From: Clonostachys chloroleuca | Taxonomy: Eukaryota; Ascomycota; Sordariomycetes; Hypocreales; Bionectriaceae | Length of the DNA stretch: 64,000 nt | Reading direction: 5' to 3' | Assembly: GCA_037952775.1 (NCBI GenBank) | Contig: JBANAY010000003.1 | Span: 30,132,001 to 30,196,000, forward strand | Shown: in pieces, positions 1 through 14,029 of the stretch | How positions within the stretch are numbered: the stretch's first letter is position 1 | How the letters are laid out: each line of letters starts with the position of its first letter | The notes under the pieces: model-generated | Told to the model about the DNA's origin: nothing | The model's database searches: none | Seen by the model: the letters and a program-made list of their open reading frames with translations, nothing else | Translations under genes and position numbers: made by a program

Positions 1-1573
1 ATATTTAGGCTAGAAGATATATTCTATAATAAGGCTTAATAACTTCTAAGTAGGATACTAAGATCTTAGGGTAGTAAGTAAATAGAGAAGTAATATCTTA
101 AGAAATAAAAAGTAAAATTAAAATAGTTAGGTTTTTAGTTTTAGGAATAAGTTTATATTTAAGTATCTAGTAAGAGAGAAAGCTAGTAGCTATCTTAGGG
201 TTTATTATTAGAAAGGAGGATTAACTAACTCAGGTATACTACTAGCTAACTAATAATATATATAGTATAGTATAATATATATTTATAGCTACTTAGTACT
301 ATCCTTTAAGGAAGTTTTTATACCTTTTAAGGGTTTCCAGATAAGCTTGAAGTAGCTATAGAGACTGCTAAGATCTATCCCTAAGCTGCTATCTTCTGAC
401 CTACTCCTAATAGTTACTATAGCAAGAATATAATAAGTAAATATACTCTCCGGAGTTAGCTAAGTTATTATATACTATATATAGTATAAGATATAACAGG
501 CTGGTAAAACTATACAGGGGTAATAGAGCTCTCTTATTACCAGATTATAAACCCTGGTATTAGGCGGAATTATAGCTGATTATTAATTATATCTAATATA
601 TAAAGGATATTATCTGATAAAGGAGTATATATCCTACTTAGTATATAATACCTATAAGAAAATTAAAGCTAATAATAACCCTGGACTAATAGAGGAGTTA
701 ATAATACTATCTAGCTAGCTAACTTAGGGGTATCCCTGGATAGTATAACTAGTAGAATATATAAAGCAGCCTGAGCCTGTAAGTAATAGGAACTGTTATA
801 TAGCCTTAACTGCTCCTCTATTAGAGTTCAGGGGCTAGACTACCTTATAATATTAATTAGCTATTAAAGTACCTAATTTATTCTGGATTAGATAAGGATT
901 CTATTAAGGGATTACTACTTTAGCTGACTAGGATATACTAGGTAGTATAGAGGGCAGAATACCTGGTATTACCTGGCTTCAGGGATTTCAGGGATAAAAA
1001 TTAACTTATCTTTATTGGAAGAGCGAAAGACTAACTAAAGGCGAGGAGTTGATATAGCTTCTGGACTTATATACTGCTTTATTCACGGGTATTAATACTA
1101 CTACTATTGCCCTGTTTTCTCTATAGGCTTAACCTAATCTTCCAGGCTGTATGAGCTGAATAATATTATTATTATTATGTGAAACTTGTGGCCCCAGTAT
1201 TACCAATATCCTTAACCTCAACTTAAATATCTATTTCTTTAGATATAGTCCCGCCTGCACTATAAGCAGCCACCCTTCTATATATAGACTGAGAGTGAGA
1301 GAAGTTATATAAAACAGGCTCCCTTAACTAGTCTATACTCTCTCCTCTAGCCCCTGATTCTATATCTATAGCTCGTAGTACAGCTATTTATCAGCCGGTA
1401 TATAATCTTATACCAGCAAGGGTAATTAGAAAAGAGATAGGGGTATTTAGAGCTATCTTTTCCAGATTAACTACTTTAGATATCTAGAGGATTTAAACCC
1501 TTCCCTTCTCTACCCTTTTTCTCATCTATTATCTATCCTAGCTATATAGTCTAAGTTAGCTGCTAATATACTG
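1..1573. other. RIP-mutated AT-rich DNA, no readable gene
   Basis: The stretch is AT-rich, with CA and TG dinucleotides nearly absent and TA very common, as left by RIP (C to T at CpA on both strands). I see no open frame of gene length in any frame. The part from about 1141 to 1560 is less mutated and keeps normal C and G, but I recognise no protein in it. It flanks a Gypsy insertion on its right, and the five bases TACTG at 1569-1573 are the likely target-site copy for that insertion. Confidence 0.7.
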
Positions 1574-1904
1574 TGTTGGGGAAAAACGAACAACACCACA
1601 GCCATTAGCGAGCCTAAAATACAGACTGCTGACCATATGAAAATCTAATAACCTTCTACAACAGCTATAAAAAGAAGGTTTTAAGTTTTATATATATTCT
1701 TAATTAATTAAATAGTTTATATTTATAGCTAGTTAATTAACCTATTATAGCTGCTATAATATAGATAAAAAACTTATCTTTTAAACAAGGGATTTTTAAA
1801 AGTAAAATAAGAAAGGGAAAAAAAAGGATATTATTTTCTATAGATACTGAAAAATAGCTAATTTATCTAATTTAGCTAGTTTAATAAGTAGGCCCTAACT
1901 TATA
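1574..1904 (-). repeat. LTR of the minus-strand Gypsy element (3' LTR)
   Basis: Direct repeat of 11199-11528. It begins TGTTGGGGAAAA and ends near CTAACTTATA, a TG...CA type border with RIP changes at the right end. The first 100 bases keep CG and CA dinucleotides, while the matching part of the other copy has T and A at those places. RIP therefore hit the two LTRs unequally. Confidence 0.8.
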
Positions 1905-4900
1905 GCTCCCCGGATATAATATATATATCCTTATATCTCTATTATATCTAAAATTTTAGAACTATTCTAAGGGTTAAGAGAATTATTAAACTTATTTTCT
2001 ATATAGAAGCCTATTTAAATAAATAGTTATATATAATTTTAAACTAAATAGTTACTAGGTTCTAGTTATATAGATACTTAAAGAGGTCTCCCCCTCTTTA
2101 TTTAAAGATATCCTAATAATATTTATTTAAATTATATATTACTATTTTCTATCTCCTTTATAAATTCAGTTTTATTTATTAATATCCTACTCTATATTAT
2201 CTTATATATAAATAAAAGAAATAATTAGAAGCTTATAAACTTAATTAACTATACTAATTATACTCTTCCTTATTATCTTCCTACTAAAACTATTTATTCT
2301 AATTCCTTTACTTTAATATTAGTATAGTTATACTATCTCTTATAGTTAATTCTCTAAAAGAACTTAAACTCTAATATTCTTATATTATATATAGAACTAT
2401 TTAATTAAATAGTTCCTATTTAATTAACAATGTCTACAACGACCCAGAGTACCAGCAGACTGTAGCGCACATAACTCAGCTTTTAGAGTTGATAAGAAGT
2501 ATTTAATTAAAAGATTAAAGCTAATTCCTCTTTATAATTAATAATATAGTTTTAAAAAAGAAAGAAAAATATATAGTAAGTTTAAAAGTAGGTTTATACT
2601 AGATATTAGTAAGCTTATATATTTTAATATAAAATATATATTTATTATTATAGCTTCTATATAACCCTTACTTTTATATTTAAATACTCCTTCTTTATAT
2701 ATTCTCTTATAATTTTTTCTTTCTAAAAGTATTAAATTTAATTAAAAGAACTTTCTTTTTTCTTATTCTAACTTATTCTAATTTCCTAGTTATAGTATAG
2801 ATTATTTTCAGAATATAAAGTATAATAAGCTCCCTAATATTTATAGTACTATAATAGTCCCTTTTTATATTAGAGAACTTAAGTCTATTTATAGTTTAAA
2901 CTAGAATTAATACTCTATTATTATTTCTACTAAGGAGTATACTAAGCTTAACTTTATAAATACTCTCTAATCTACTCTTAAAGTATAGTTTTATAGTAAA
3001 CTTACTCTTAACTATTATACTAATCCTTTATATTATAAACTTACTTATACTCTTAATAATAAAGATAATAGAAAATAAGCTTTCTAGGCCTTCTAGAAAA
3101 TAGTTAGTTCTTATTATAATAATATTACTCTTTCTACTACTATTAAGTATTATTTAAACCTTTATCTAATCTATTTTCTAGCTAAATTTAGCTATTCTTA
3201 GTCTGTTTTTCTTATTAATTTTATTTAGAAGAAATTTTATTCTAAGGCCTTACTAGTTACTTTTTATAATTAGCAGAATCTAATTACTTATTATTATTAT
3301 ATTATAGTTTTCTTAACTATTTATTCTTAATCTAGATATTATATTATATTTCTATTCTTTAAATATATATCTCTTAGAAACTATTTTTAAAGTTCTTATA
3401 CTAATTACCTCTACTATATATATAGTAATTATAAGTATTATTTCCTTAACTATAAGTTTAAAAATACTTATAAGAGTTCTATTACTAACTCTCTTTATAG
3501 CTATAAGACTATTTTATCTCCTACTATAACTAAAGAGATTCTTTCTTCTAAGATAGCTCTATATCTCTATAAATACTAGCTTCCTAAGCCTAATAGTAAT
3601 AAGCTACTTTCTAAGGAGGATATTATTTAGTTTAGTACTTAGGTTAATATAGAGATATAATATTTCTTAGTTATAAGTATAAAGTAATCTTAGTTTAAAT
3701 AAGCTCTTTTTAGATTTTAATTAGTTATTTAGTCTTTAGTTATAGGATTTTAATTAGATTAGTTCTTTAAAGCTAAAATTATTTAATTAAGTAATTTTCT
3801 AATAGAAGATATTAATATTTTCTTTTTACTACTTTATTTTACTATTTAATTCTACTTATATTAATCCCTTTAGTATTAGATATATAGTTCTCTATTATAT
3901 TATATAGATAAGATAAGTTATATCCTAGCTCCCCTAAGCCTTTTATAGAACCTTATAAAGAAAAGATAAGAAAATATACTTTATTATATATAATATAAAT
4001 AGCTAACCTTAGTCTATTTAGATAATAATCTTATTTAAAGTTTAAGATCTATTACTTTTACTAGAACTAAGACATTATATTAAAAAAGCTCTTTTCTATA
4101 ATCTTATTACTATTTATAGCTTATTATTATTCTTATATTTATAAACTATTTAATTAAATACTTTATAATTACCTACTAAAAGTTTTTCCTTATTAGATCT
4201 AAGTTAGTTAGAAATTTAGTAGTTTATTAGAGAGTTAGTATTATAGCTCTCTATTTCCTAATCTATTAAGTAGAAGTTATTATTATTCTTCTACTAGCTC
4301 TCTTTATTCTATTAGAACTCCTTTAAATAGTCTAGAGTAAAAATATTATAAACTACTATCCTATTTATTATCTCTAGCCTATAAAATCTTAAATATTTAT
4401 TTTAATTAACTATTCTATATAAGTTAAACTATCTTAGTAGTAGTTTATAAGCTATATTCTTATAGATCTTATTATATACTATATTATAAACTAAAACTAA
4501 GCTCCTCTATCTTAGAGGTTCTATTCTTATCCTTCTAATTAGACTTACTATTCTTACCTTAGCTCTTTATAATCTAAATCTTTATATCTTCTCCCTTATA
4601 ACTTTAATATCCTTATAGAGCTATAATAGATATCTAGTTCTTATCTTAAGTAGGCTTTAGGTAGACTATATATCTCCCCAGTTAATTAGTCTTTAAATTA
4701 GATATTTTATCTCAAGGGGTAGGATTAGATTCTAGCTATATAGTAGATAAAACAGGCTGTAATTATAAGAAGCTCTTTCTAAAACTCTATCTATAAATAA
4801 AGTAGCCTTAAGTACTTAGAGCTAGTCTATATTTAGAAAAAGTATTTTACTAATAGTTAGAATTAATAATTAGTATCTAGCTTTAATAATACTATTAGCT

Positions 4901-6339
4901 TATAAGTTATATATACTAATAATAATATATCTAATTCTAATCTTAGAAAGAGCTATTTTTATTTCTCTTTTACCTTTAGCTCCCCTATCTAATATAATAA
5001 TAACTATTATACTAAACTTATATATCTATTTCTAAAAGAAAAGATATAGATTAATTATATTATACTTCTTTATTATATAGACTTTAATCTAACTAGTAAG
5101 ATTATATTAGTTTTCTATAATAAACCTTATCTCTCTTAAGGGGTTTATATAGATTATATTAAAGTAGATTTTTATTATTAGCTAGTTTAGAGCTATAGAT
5201 ATACTTTCTTCTACTAGTCTCCTTAGATTAAAAGAAGTATATATCTTATAAACTATAATAGCTTTAGAATAATTATTCTATATCTCTAACTAAAAGTATT
5301 AAATCTTTAACTATTTATATATTATCTCTCTTCCTCTATAACCCTGCTCTATATAATATAAAGTAACTAGAGCTTTCCTTATAGCTAGCTTATTAATAAT
5401 AGTAATTAGATTAATCTATCTCTTCTTAGGTCTTTTTTATAACCTCTAGTTAATTATAAAGAAATATCTTATTTAGAGCTTTAGCCTCCTAAACTTAATA
5501 GTCTTTATTCCCTCTAGTTACTTTAGGGTTATAAGATATCTAGTAAGGGTTTAGCTCTTCTTAGTTTAATACCCCTTAAGTAGGTTTTTAATCTCTTTTT
5601 CTAAAGTTATTATAATATTTAATTATAAATTAATAACTTACTCTATATCTTTCTTATTTATTTTATCTATTTAATTAGATAGTTTTTAGTTTTTATAAAA
5701 AAGTCTATCTACTATACTATTCTTCTTTCCTAGTATATAGTAAATAGTAAAATTAAATAGTATAATATAACTATCTATTATATAATAAATATATTCAGAA
5801 TATTATTAGTTTTTTTATTAAGCTAAGAGACTAAGATCTAGATATTAGTTTCTAATATAAATCTAGCTCTATAGAGATAGTTATATAACCTCCTAATAGC
5901 TAAGAGTATATCTTAGTATTCTCTCTTAGTTATATTATAAACTACCTCAGTCTTACTCTAGTAGCTAGATTTATATCTATCTAATCTTTATTTTCCTCTA
6001 ATAACTTAGAAAAATATAGCTCTCTAGCCTTTAAGGTTTATATTAACTATAAGAATAATCTCTCTACCTTTATCTAAGTAGTTAATTAAAATAAGGAAAT
6101 CCGCTTTAATTATATTTTTCTTTAGAGCTTTTATTATATTTACTTAGTCTTCTCCCTAGATCTAGATAGTATCTTTTCAGAGTAAGATAGTAAGAGACTA
6201 AGCTTTAATAATATATCTTTTTATCTATATTCTATAGAACCTAGTTACTCCTAGGAAGAATTATATATTAGATATATTCTAATAACTAGTCTATTCCTTT
6301 ATCTTAATAATCTTTATATTTTCTAACTACTTTCTAAAT

Positions 6340-6960
6340 AAGCTATAAAAGTATCTAATTATAATTATACTTATTTAATAAAACTTTAATTTAATAGCTA
6401 ATATTATATAATCTATAAATTTAATATTAATTAATACTCTATTCAGATTAATTAGATATTCTAAAATATATTACTAAATACCTAGAATAATATTTTTATT
6501 ATTATATATTAAAGAAAGCCCCTATATAGTAATATTATTAAGAAAGAATTAAGCTATATTAGGAATAAAATCTATAAGAATCTAACTAATAATCTATATA
6601 AATTAAGCTACTAAATTTATTACTCCTTAAGGGAGTATATATATTCTATATAGTTTAATAAATATTAAGAATATAGTTAAATCTCTATTTATTAGGTTAA
6701 GAGTTATTTAGTTATACCCTGAAAAGAAGTTAATAAGTAATAGGATTTTATATATTATAAAGTTCTATAAGAAGCTATTTATACTAGGGGGAATAAGAGT
6801 ATTCCTAATTATAAATTAGTTAATTCTAGTTATAGAATTAATAAATCTTATACTACTATTCTTTTTAATTATAAGAAACTAAGGGTTCCTATAGAATATA
6901 TAAAACTCTTTAAGTACTTTTTTCTTAATATAATTTCTAAGGATATCTATTACTTTACTT
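6340..6960 (-). pseudogene. Gypsy reverse transcriptase remnant
   Basis: Reading the minus strand downward from about 6960 and passing over TAA/TAG codons that stand for Gln, Trp or Arg, the order is that of a Ty3/Gypsy reverse transcriptase. There is a YRNP-x-FLIIKK block, then SIRFINSITRIN, NTLIPPSI, INFFSGYN, NRDLTIFL, KLYRIYILP and finally FLNNI at about 6534-6545. In working copies of this family the last block reads FLDD, the catalytic Asp pair. Here both codons are AAT, as expected from GAC/GAT under RIP on the complementary strand. A +1 frameshift lies around 6630. The usual family order continues after FLNN with a YNN...PGI stretch that is also visible. The element is dead, but its family assignment is good. 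Confidence 0.8.
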
Positions 6961-9900
6961 TCTAAGCTTTTCAGAATAGGGATTAAACTAGCTTATTATA
7001 TCTTATATTTAATAACCTAAATAACTTATAGTAGAACTACTATAGGGTTAATATAATTATAATTCTTAAATATCTAGATTATTATTTTTTCTTAGTTATA
7101 AAGTATTTAAATAAATACTTCTAACTCTTTTTCTATTAAGAAACTTTTTACTTATAATAGAATAGTATTTAATTACTCTTCTATAAGCCTGGAATCCTTC
7201 TTAATATCTAAGAATTTACTAGTAATCTATTTAGGAAAAAGATATAATATATTAAGTATTAATAGAACTTTAGCTTATTTTTTCTCTTACTAATTAGTAT
7301 TACTATCTAGTACTAAACTATTAGATAGAATATTATTAAAAGAATTAATTTTCTTATACTTTAGTTTATATATTATATTTATACTAATATTTAGTAAATT
7401 AGTATCTCTACTAAGATATTTTTTAAAAAATCTTATCTCTTTCTTATAAGAATTACTTTATTTAATAGCTTACTTATACTGCTTATTATATATAAGTAAC
7501 TAAGTTCTTAAGATTTTTCAGAGAATAATTTTAGCTTTATTATTAGAGATAGGAATAATAATATCTCCCTTCTTAATTTCTATACTTATAATTCTATTAG
7601 TATATTCTAAAGAGATATAAAATATTTATAAAAATTCCCTAGAATTAGAATCTACTTAATTAAATAGTTTATTAGGTTTTTCTATCTCTTAGGGTTTTAT
7701 ATCTATTATTAATATAATATATATACTAAGTTATTCCTTAGTATAGAAAGCTATAATTACTTTTAGTATATCTAGATTCCTATAGTAAATACCTTCTATA
7801 ATAGTAGTTATTATATAGATACTACTAATAATAGCTTATATAAATAGATTACTATCTCTATTCCTATAATTAAAAGAAATCTAATAAAATCTAATAAAAG
7901 ATATTCTTAAAATAAACTTAATAGAAGATACTTTTCTACCCTTAATTATATAGATAATCTACTCAGAGAATATACTTCTAAAGAATATTTTTATATATAT
8001 TCTTCCTATTATCTCTATTATATAGTTTAATAAGGAAGTTATAATTATATTAGGTATTAGATAGATTACCAGGTTATACTCTTAGGCTATTTTAAAGACT
8101 ATAATATTTACTTATACCTCTATATTAACTAAAGTATTATAGATTTAACTATTTACTCTTTATAGCTAAATAAGTATATAGGGGAGATCTTAATAATCTT
8201 TAACTATCTATTCTTCTAGATAATCTAAGAGTATATAGTTAATAAATATTTAGTTAGTTTATATAGTTTCTTAAGGGTTTATAATAGCTTATTTCTAAAT
8301 CTATACTTTTTCTTATATATTAACTAAATTATATTCTACTTTATTAGAATCTAATTAATTAAATACTTTTAGATACTAGCTATAGTTTAACTTATATAGT
8401 TATAGAGTTATAGATTAGTAAATAGTATTTTTATTATTCTTTAGAAAATAATTCTCTATATTATTTTTAATTATATATCTATAAATCTTATTATATAACC
8501 TTTAAGCTACTATAACTTTACTTATAACTTATTTAGAACCCTCTAGGTCTTAGATTTTAATTATATTAGCTCTAGTATTATACTTTTCTGAATTAATATA
8601 ATAGGGTATTATTACTTAATATAATATTCTTAACTACTTATTTAGAGCTATATATTTAAGTAAAGTATTCTTCTATAAGGAGTTCCCTAAAGATAGGGTT
8701 AAATTAGATAATTTCTAAGATCTTTAGAGTAATCTTATTACTCTTAATAGCTTTTATAACTAGTTATTTTCTAATTAGTTCTTACTCTATAACTTCTTTA
8801 TATAGACTATTAGTTACCTTAAGTACTTATAGAGAGCTATAATCTATTAGGTTCTTATATTTTATTAATATACCCTTAGGTTTATACTATATAATATATA
8901 AAAAGCTTTCTTTATTCTATTTTCTATATTTTAGATTAGCTAAATTTATCTTAATAGTATAAGTATAGCTTATTTAATTAAATAGTTCTAATTTATTATA
9001 GTTTAGTTTAATACTTAGATTAACTAGACTAATATAAGATATTATTATTAAGCTTAGTCTCTTAAATCTATTTTCTCTTATTATTACTATTATATAGATT
9101 AGAAGATACTTATTATTTTCTAGAGTAAGGATCTTAAGAGCTTAATAATTCCCTACTCTCTTTATAATATAGCTTATAATCTCTTCTTTCTTTAGAGTAA
9201 TTACCTACTTTATCAGATTAGAGTTATATATTTTCTTTATATACTAGGCTAGATTAGGATTATAATAGGTAAATTATCTTATATAATAAACTATAAGCCT
9301 TCTTATATTTAATATCTATTTATAGTAATTAACTAGAGTAGAGAGAATTTTCTCTCTTTTAGATTCTAGATATAAGATACTAGCTAGATATTTATAGTAG
9401 ATAAACCTAGCTTCTTTATTAATCTTAAGATCTATATATTAATTAGAATAATAATTAGATCCTCTATAATACTAGTATAAATTATTATAATTATAAGTTA
9501 TTAAGGTATTAACTTCTATTAGATCTATTTAATTAAATTCTCTATTATTAATTAACCTATTTTATATCTTAATTAAGTTTATATAGATATCTTAGAAGTT
9601 TTATTTTATTAAGATTTAAATTTATAGTTAAACTTTAGTTATTTTTAAAGAGAAAGGGATTAAGATTTCTATCTTTTCTCCTATCTATTATATAAAAATA
9701 GCTAAGTTATTTATTTAAGCTATTAGGTTATTTATAGAAATCTCAGTCTTTTTCTAATTATCCTGAAGTTCTATAGGAGTTCTTTCTTAATAGGAGGGTA
9801 GTTCTAAGATCTATATTTATTTTAAAACCTTAGTTTATTTAATTAGTAGGTCTTATAACTAAGTTATATATTACTCTTACTATCTAGCTTTATATAGACT

Positions 9901-11198
9901 GTTTTTATTATTAATTTATTAATAGTTTTCAAAGGTTTTAATTTAGTTTTAAATAAACTTAATAAATATTTTCTAGAGGGTTTTATATAGGAGGGAATAG
10001 AGTTCCTTTATAGTTAAACCCTTTTTATCTTAAACCCTTAGAATATCTCTAAAGATATTAATTTATAAAGGTTCTCTAACTAGCTTATAGATATCTCCTA
10101 AGTAGATCTTTAGTCTTTCTTCTAGTAATAATAATATTTAATTAGAATATTCTTAATTTTATAGAGATTATCTCCTAGTTTTATTTTATTAATCTATTTA
10201 ACTTTTTATATTAGGAAGATTATCTAATTATAATTAAAATAATAATATTCTTTCTTAAGAATAGTTTTAATATTATTCTAGTAATCTATATCTTTAATAT
10301 AATACTTAACTCTTAGTTATTTATTATTAGAGATATTAAACTCTAGCTAAGTAAAATAATACTTCTTTAATAAACCTCTTAAATCTATTATATTATTATA
10401 GTTCTTAAGGAATAAGATTATATTATAGCTATTAAATTATTAATTAATTATAAGTATATAAGTAAAGGGGTTAATTTTCTTAATAGTATATATTAGTATA
10501 AATATAAGTTTATTCCAGAGTAACTTATCTTAATAGCTACTATTAGTCTAATTATCCTTAGTATTTTTAGATATTATTAAAAATATCTAATTAAATAATT
10601 AAATTAGTTTTTATAGTTAATTTTATTATAGAAATTAAGGAAATAATAGAATAAATAGTAAGAGGAAAGATTACTTATATCTATAGAATAGTATTATATT
10701 TCCCTATATTAACTTTTCTTCTAGGAATATTAATTTAATTTCCTTTCCTTTCTTATTTCTTAACTAAGCTAATAAGAGGAATAAGTAGTAATAGTTCTAC
10801 CTACTATCTAATCTCTCTTTAAGTATCTAGCTTAGTATAGTAGATCCTTTAGCTCTTTAGAACTAGACTAATTAAGAGATAATTAGCTTTTATTAATACT
10901 AGACTTTTTAATAATCTCTTAAGACTAATTAGGAAGTTAGAGTTTTAGCTAAGGTTCTTAATTAATATATTAGTTAGTAGTTAGAGTTAAATATATACCT
11001 ATAGTAAGATATTCTTCTCTTCTTATATTTCTTACTTATAAGCTCTTATATATAAATTCCCTAGGAGAGAGTTCTTATAGTAGCTAAAAGATACTATATC
11101 TAGTCTCTTTTTACTTAATTATTTTAATCTGCAGATTAAAGCTTTTAAGTTATTCAGAGTATAATAGTTATATATCTCCCTACTAAGACCTCTATTTA

Positions 11199-11528
11199 TA
11201 TTAGGGAAAAATAAATAATACTATAGCTATTAGTAAGCCTAAAATACAGACTGCTAACTATATAAAAATCTAATAATCTTCTATAATAGCTATAAAAAGA
11301 AGGTTTTAAGTTTTATATATATTCTTAATTAATTAAATAGTTTATATTTATAGCTAGTTAATTAACCTATTATAGCTGCTGTAATATAGATAAAAGACTT
11401 ATCTTTTAAAGAAGGGATTTTTAAAAGTAAAATAAGAAAGGGAAAAAAAAAGATATTATTTTCTATAGATACTGAAAAATAGCTAATTTATCTAATTTAG
11501 CCGGTTTAATAAGCAGGCCCTAACTTAA
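11199..11528 (-). repeat. LTR of the minus-strand Gypsy element (5' LTR)
   Basis: Second copy of the repeat at 1574-1904, starting TATTAGGGAAAA where the other copy has TGTTGGGGAAAA. The differences are nearly all G to A or C to T, as RIP would give. The last bases CTTAA differ from CTTATA of the partner by a one-base indel, so the exact right border is uncertain by one or two bases. Confidence 0.8.
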
Positions 11529-11533
11529 TACTA

Positions 11534-12293
11534 TTTCTATTTACTCTACTATATAATCTTCTTAACTAACTTAAAAGGAACTATAAGCTATTAAGCTTTA
11601 AGAGGACCCAGAAAGTCTATACCCAGACTATTATCTTCTAGTTTAATAAATATAATAAGGCTATTCTATAGTAAGGCCTAGAAGCTATTACTTTTCTATT
11701 ATATCTCTTTCCTGAATAGTAACTAGATTATATTTTTAGTCTACTAATAAGATTACTTAAAAAGATAATAGAGTAAGTATAATACCTTAGGTTATTTTAA
11801 ATAAGTAATCTATAGAGGTAGAAAGCTAATAATAGTTCAGATTTTATATCTTATATTAAGTATATAATAATTATAATAGACTATAAACCTAGGTTCAGTC
11901 TGAATATAACTCTAGATAAGATTAATAAAATTCTTAATTAGATTACTATTTTAGAGTTAATTTTTATCTATAGCTCTAAAAGAGAGAATAAAATAGAAAT
12001 ATAGCTAATTAATCTAAAGGAATAATCTATTTTTAAGATTATTCTGAAAACTATATAGCTCTAAGGCTAAGTAGATAATTTATATACTATTAAAGAACTA
12101 TAGTTTAGCTTAGGTCTTAGAAATACTAGTACTAAGTAAATTTTACTTCCTCCTACCTGATCTCCTTTAGTTCTAAAGTATAATCTATACTACTATTAAC
12201 CTTCTAGATATCTTAATAATTAGATATATATCTATTTAACTAGTAGCAGATACTTATAACAGACTTAGGGAGGCTGCTCGCTAGGAGCTTAAG
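11534..12293. other. RIP-mutated flank between two LTR insertions
   Basis: AT-rich, CA/TG-poor DNA between the Gypsy element and the solo LTR. No gene can be read. The last part (12245-12293) keeps some GC and ends in TTAAG, which is the target-site copy of the solo LTR. This sequence and the one starting at 12671 were contiguous before that LTR inserted. Confidence 0.6.
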
Positions 12294-12670
12294 TATTATA
12301 AATAAAGTATATCCTACTAGTATTATATAGTATATCCTACCTTTTCTACTAATAAGAGATAAATTACTCTAGATTATTAGTAAGCCTAAATAATCCTTAA
12401 TTAAACTTACTCTGGATTATTAGTAAGCTATTATAAGCCCTGAGTATATATATATACTTATTTTACTAGATAGAAATATTCTTTTAGATAGTTATTAATA
12501 ATATTATCTATATATCTATTATTACTAGCTCTATAATACTTATATATTAATAGTAACTTATATTATACAGCCTATAATAACCTAGTTATACTACTCAGAA
12601 TAATTCTCTGATTAGTTTAACCCTGATCTACCCTAGACCCCTGTTTAGTATAAGTTGCCTAACTGTTATA
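12294..12670 (+). repeat. Solo LTR of the plus-strand Gypsy family
   Basis: The 377-bp sequence aligns end to end with the LTRs at 15417-15792 and 22491-22866. It starts TATTATAAATAAAG (ancestral TGTTACGAATAAAG) and ends GTTATA (ancestral GTCACA). It is flanked on both sides by the identical pentamer TTAAG (12289-12293 and 12671-12675), a perfect target duplication. No internal element sequence adjoins it. It is therefore a solo LTR left by LTR-LTR recombination after a separate insertion, later hit by RIP. Confidence 0.9.
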
Positions 12671-13720
12671 TTAAGCTATAAGTCGGGATAATAGCTGCCC
12701 GACCGACCTATAATAAGATTAGAAGTATTAGATATTATTACTAACTAGTAAGTACCAGATAATAAGTATAGAGTATAAGTATAATAGAGAATATTATTAA
12801 ATTTATATTACTCTAACTGAATCTGAAACCTATATTAAGATTTTCTTAAAGAGTAGAAAGAACTTAACTATTAACTATATAGGAATCTATTACTTACTGC
12901 AGAATAGCCTTAGACTTAATATAATAGAATATAAGATTAAGAAGTAGTATATATTAGAGAGCGAGCTACTGGTATAGAATAATAATTATAGGAGAAATAA
13001 GCTTTTTTATAAAATTTGTAAATATATAAAGTAATTAGGATAATTACTTAGTACTGGTTAGGATTTACCTATCAACTTAAGCGAGTATCTTATAATTATA
13101 TTCTATAATATTCTATTACTGAATAATATACTCTGTATTAGAGATAGCTATAAGATATAGAGATAACTGCTTTAATCTCTAGTTTGCTGTATTCCAGGCT
13201 ATACTAATATCAGATCCTGTAATATAATTGAATTCTTATTATTTACTGCTGTAGAATAACTTAGTAAAACCTTCGCTCGAGCTATTATATAATAGTAGGA
13301 AGGCCTTATATTAAAAGACTATAATAACCTATACTTCTTATTTAATACAAGCAAATTATTTATTAAGCTAAAAATAGATTATATTCTAGGCCTTAGAGAT
13401 ATTATTAACTTTATTATTACTAGGGGAAGCTGTAATATAAATACTAAGCAGGAGCTTAGAATTAGGAAGCTATAGTAAACAGTATTCTATATTATATATA
13501 TAGAAAATAAAGGATATTCTAATTTAAAGCTGAGATTTTAGATTATTAATATAGTTAATAGGTATAGTATCTCGAAAGATAATATTATCTACCTCAATCG
13601 ATATAGATATTTCAGATAAGTACTATTTATTATATCTATACTGGAGTTTGATATTATTTTAAGCCCGGACGGAAGCTATAGCCAGCTGAGCTATTTAAAT
13701 ATCCGTTTACGGTAGAAGTA
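12671..13720. other. RIP-mutated DNA of unknown origin
   Basis: AT-rich and CA/TG-poor, with scattered spared patches such as GTCGGGATAATAGCTGCCCG near 12688. I can follow no protein family through it in any frame. RIP intensity falls off toward 13650, where normal dinucleotides return. It may be an old gene or element. Confidence 0.5.
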
Positions 13721-13729
13721 GTTAGTTTT

Positions 13730-13935
13730 GAAAGGTCAAGGTCTCCAGTATAGGGTAGACCAGCTGTAGGGTAAGCTGGGTCTAGGGTAGATAAAGCCTA
13801 TAGGGTAGGCTCCGAAATACTAGAGAAGGATCATTTGAAAAGGCGTAGTAGAAGGTGCGGGCTCTATAAGAGAAAATAAAGCTCTATCAGCTACAGGGTA
13901 GCTAAGAAAGATAGACTGTAGGGTAGATAAAAGAG
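13730..13935 (+). repeat. Dispersed GGGTAG motifs
   Basis: Within about 200 bases the hexamer-like motif GGGTAG or GGGTAA recurs at least six times at irregular spacing (AGTATAGGGTAGACC, GCTGTAGGGTAAGC, TCTAGGGTAGAT, TATAGGGTAGGC, CAGGGTAGCT, GTAGGGTAGATA). The same motif returns near 14410-14490 and 23315-23480. It resembles a telomere variant, but the irregular spacing shows it is not a telomeric array. Confidence 0.5.
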
Positions 13936-14029
13936 TGTATTGGTAACTTGTAGAATCTCTATCTAGCAGGGAGGAAGCCCTGTACTTATAGGTGTTTCCA
14001 GGCCGTAAGGGCCCTGAAGATAACACGTT

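Larger units (their letters stand above)
1574..11528 (-). mobile_element. RIP-inactivated Ty3/Gypsy LTR retrotransposon
   Basis: The element is bounded by two direct copies of a sequence of about 330 bp (1574-1904 and 11199-11528), and the only reverse transcriptase I can read lies on the minus strand. The 5' LTR is therefore the right copy. Flanking bases TACTG (left, 1569-1573) and TACTA (right, 11529-11533) fit a 5-bp target duplication altered by one G to A change. The internal part is about 9.3 kb, longer than the usual 5-7 kb for Gypsy elements, so nested insertions or extra ORFs are possible. Every frame is full of TAA/TAG stops, so it cannot move by itself. Small patches escaped RIP, for example 2431-2480. 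Confidence 0.8.
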
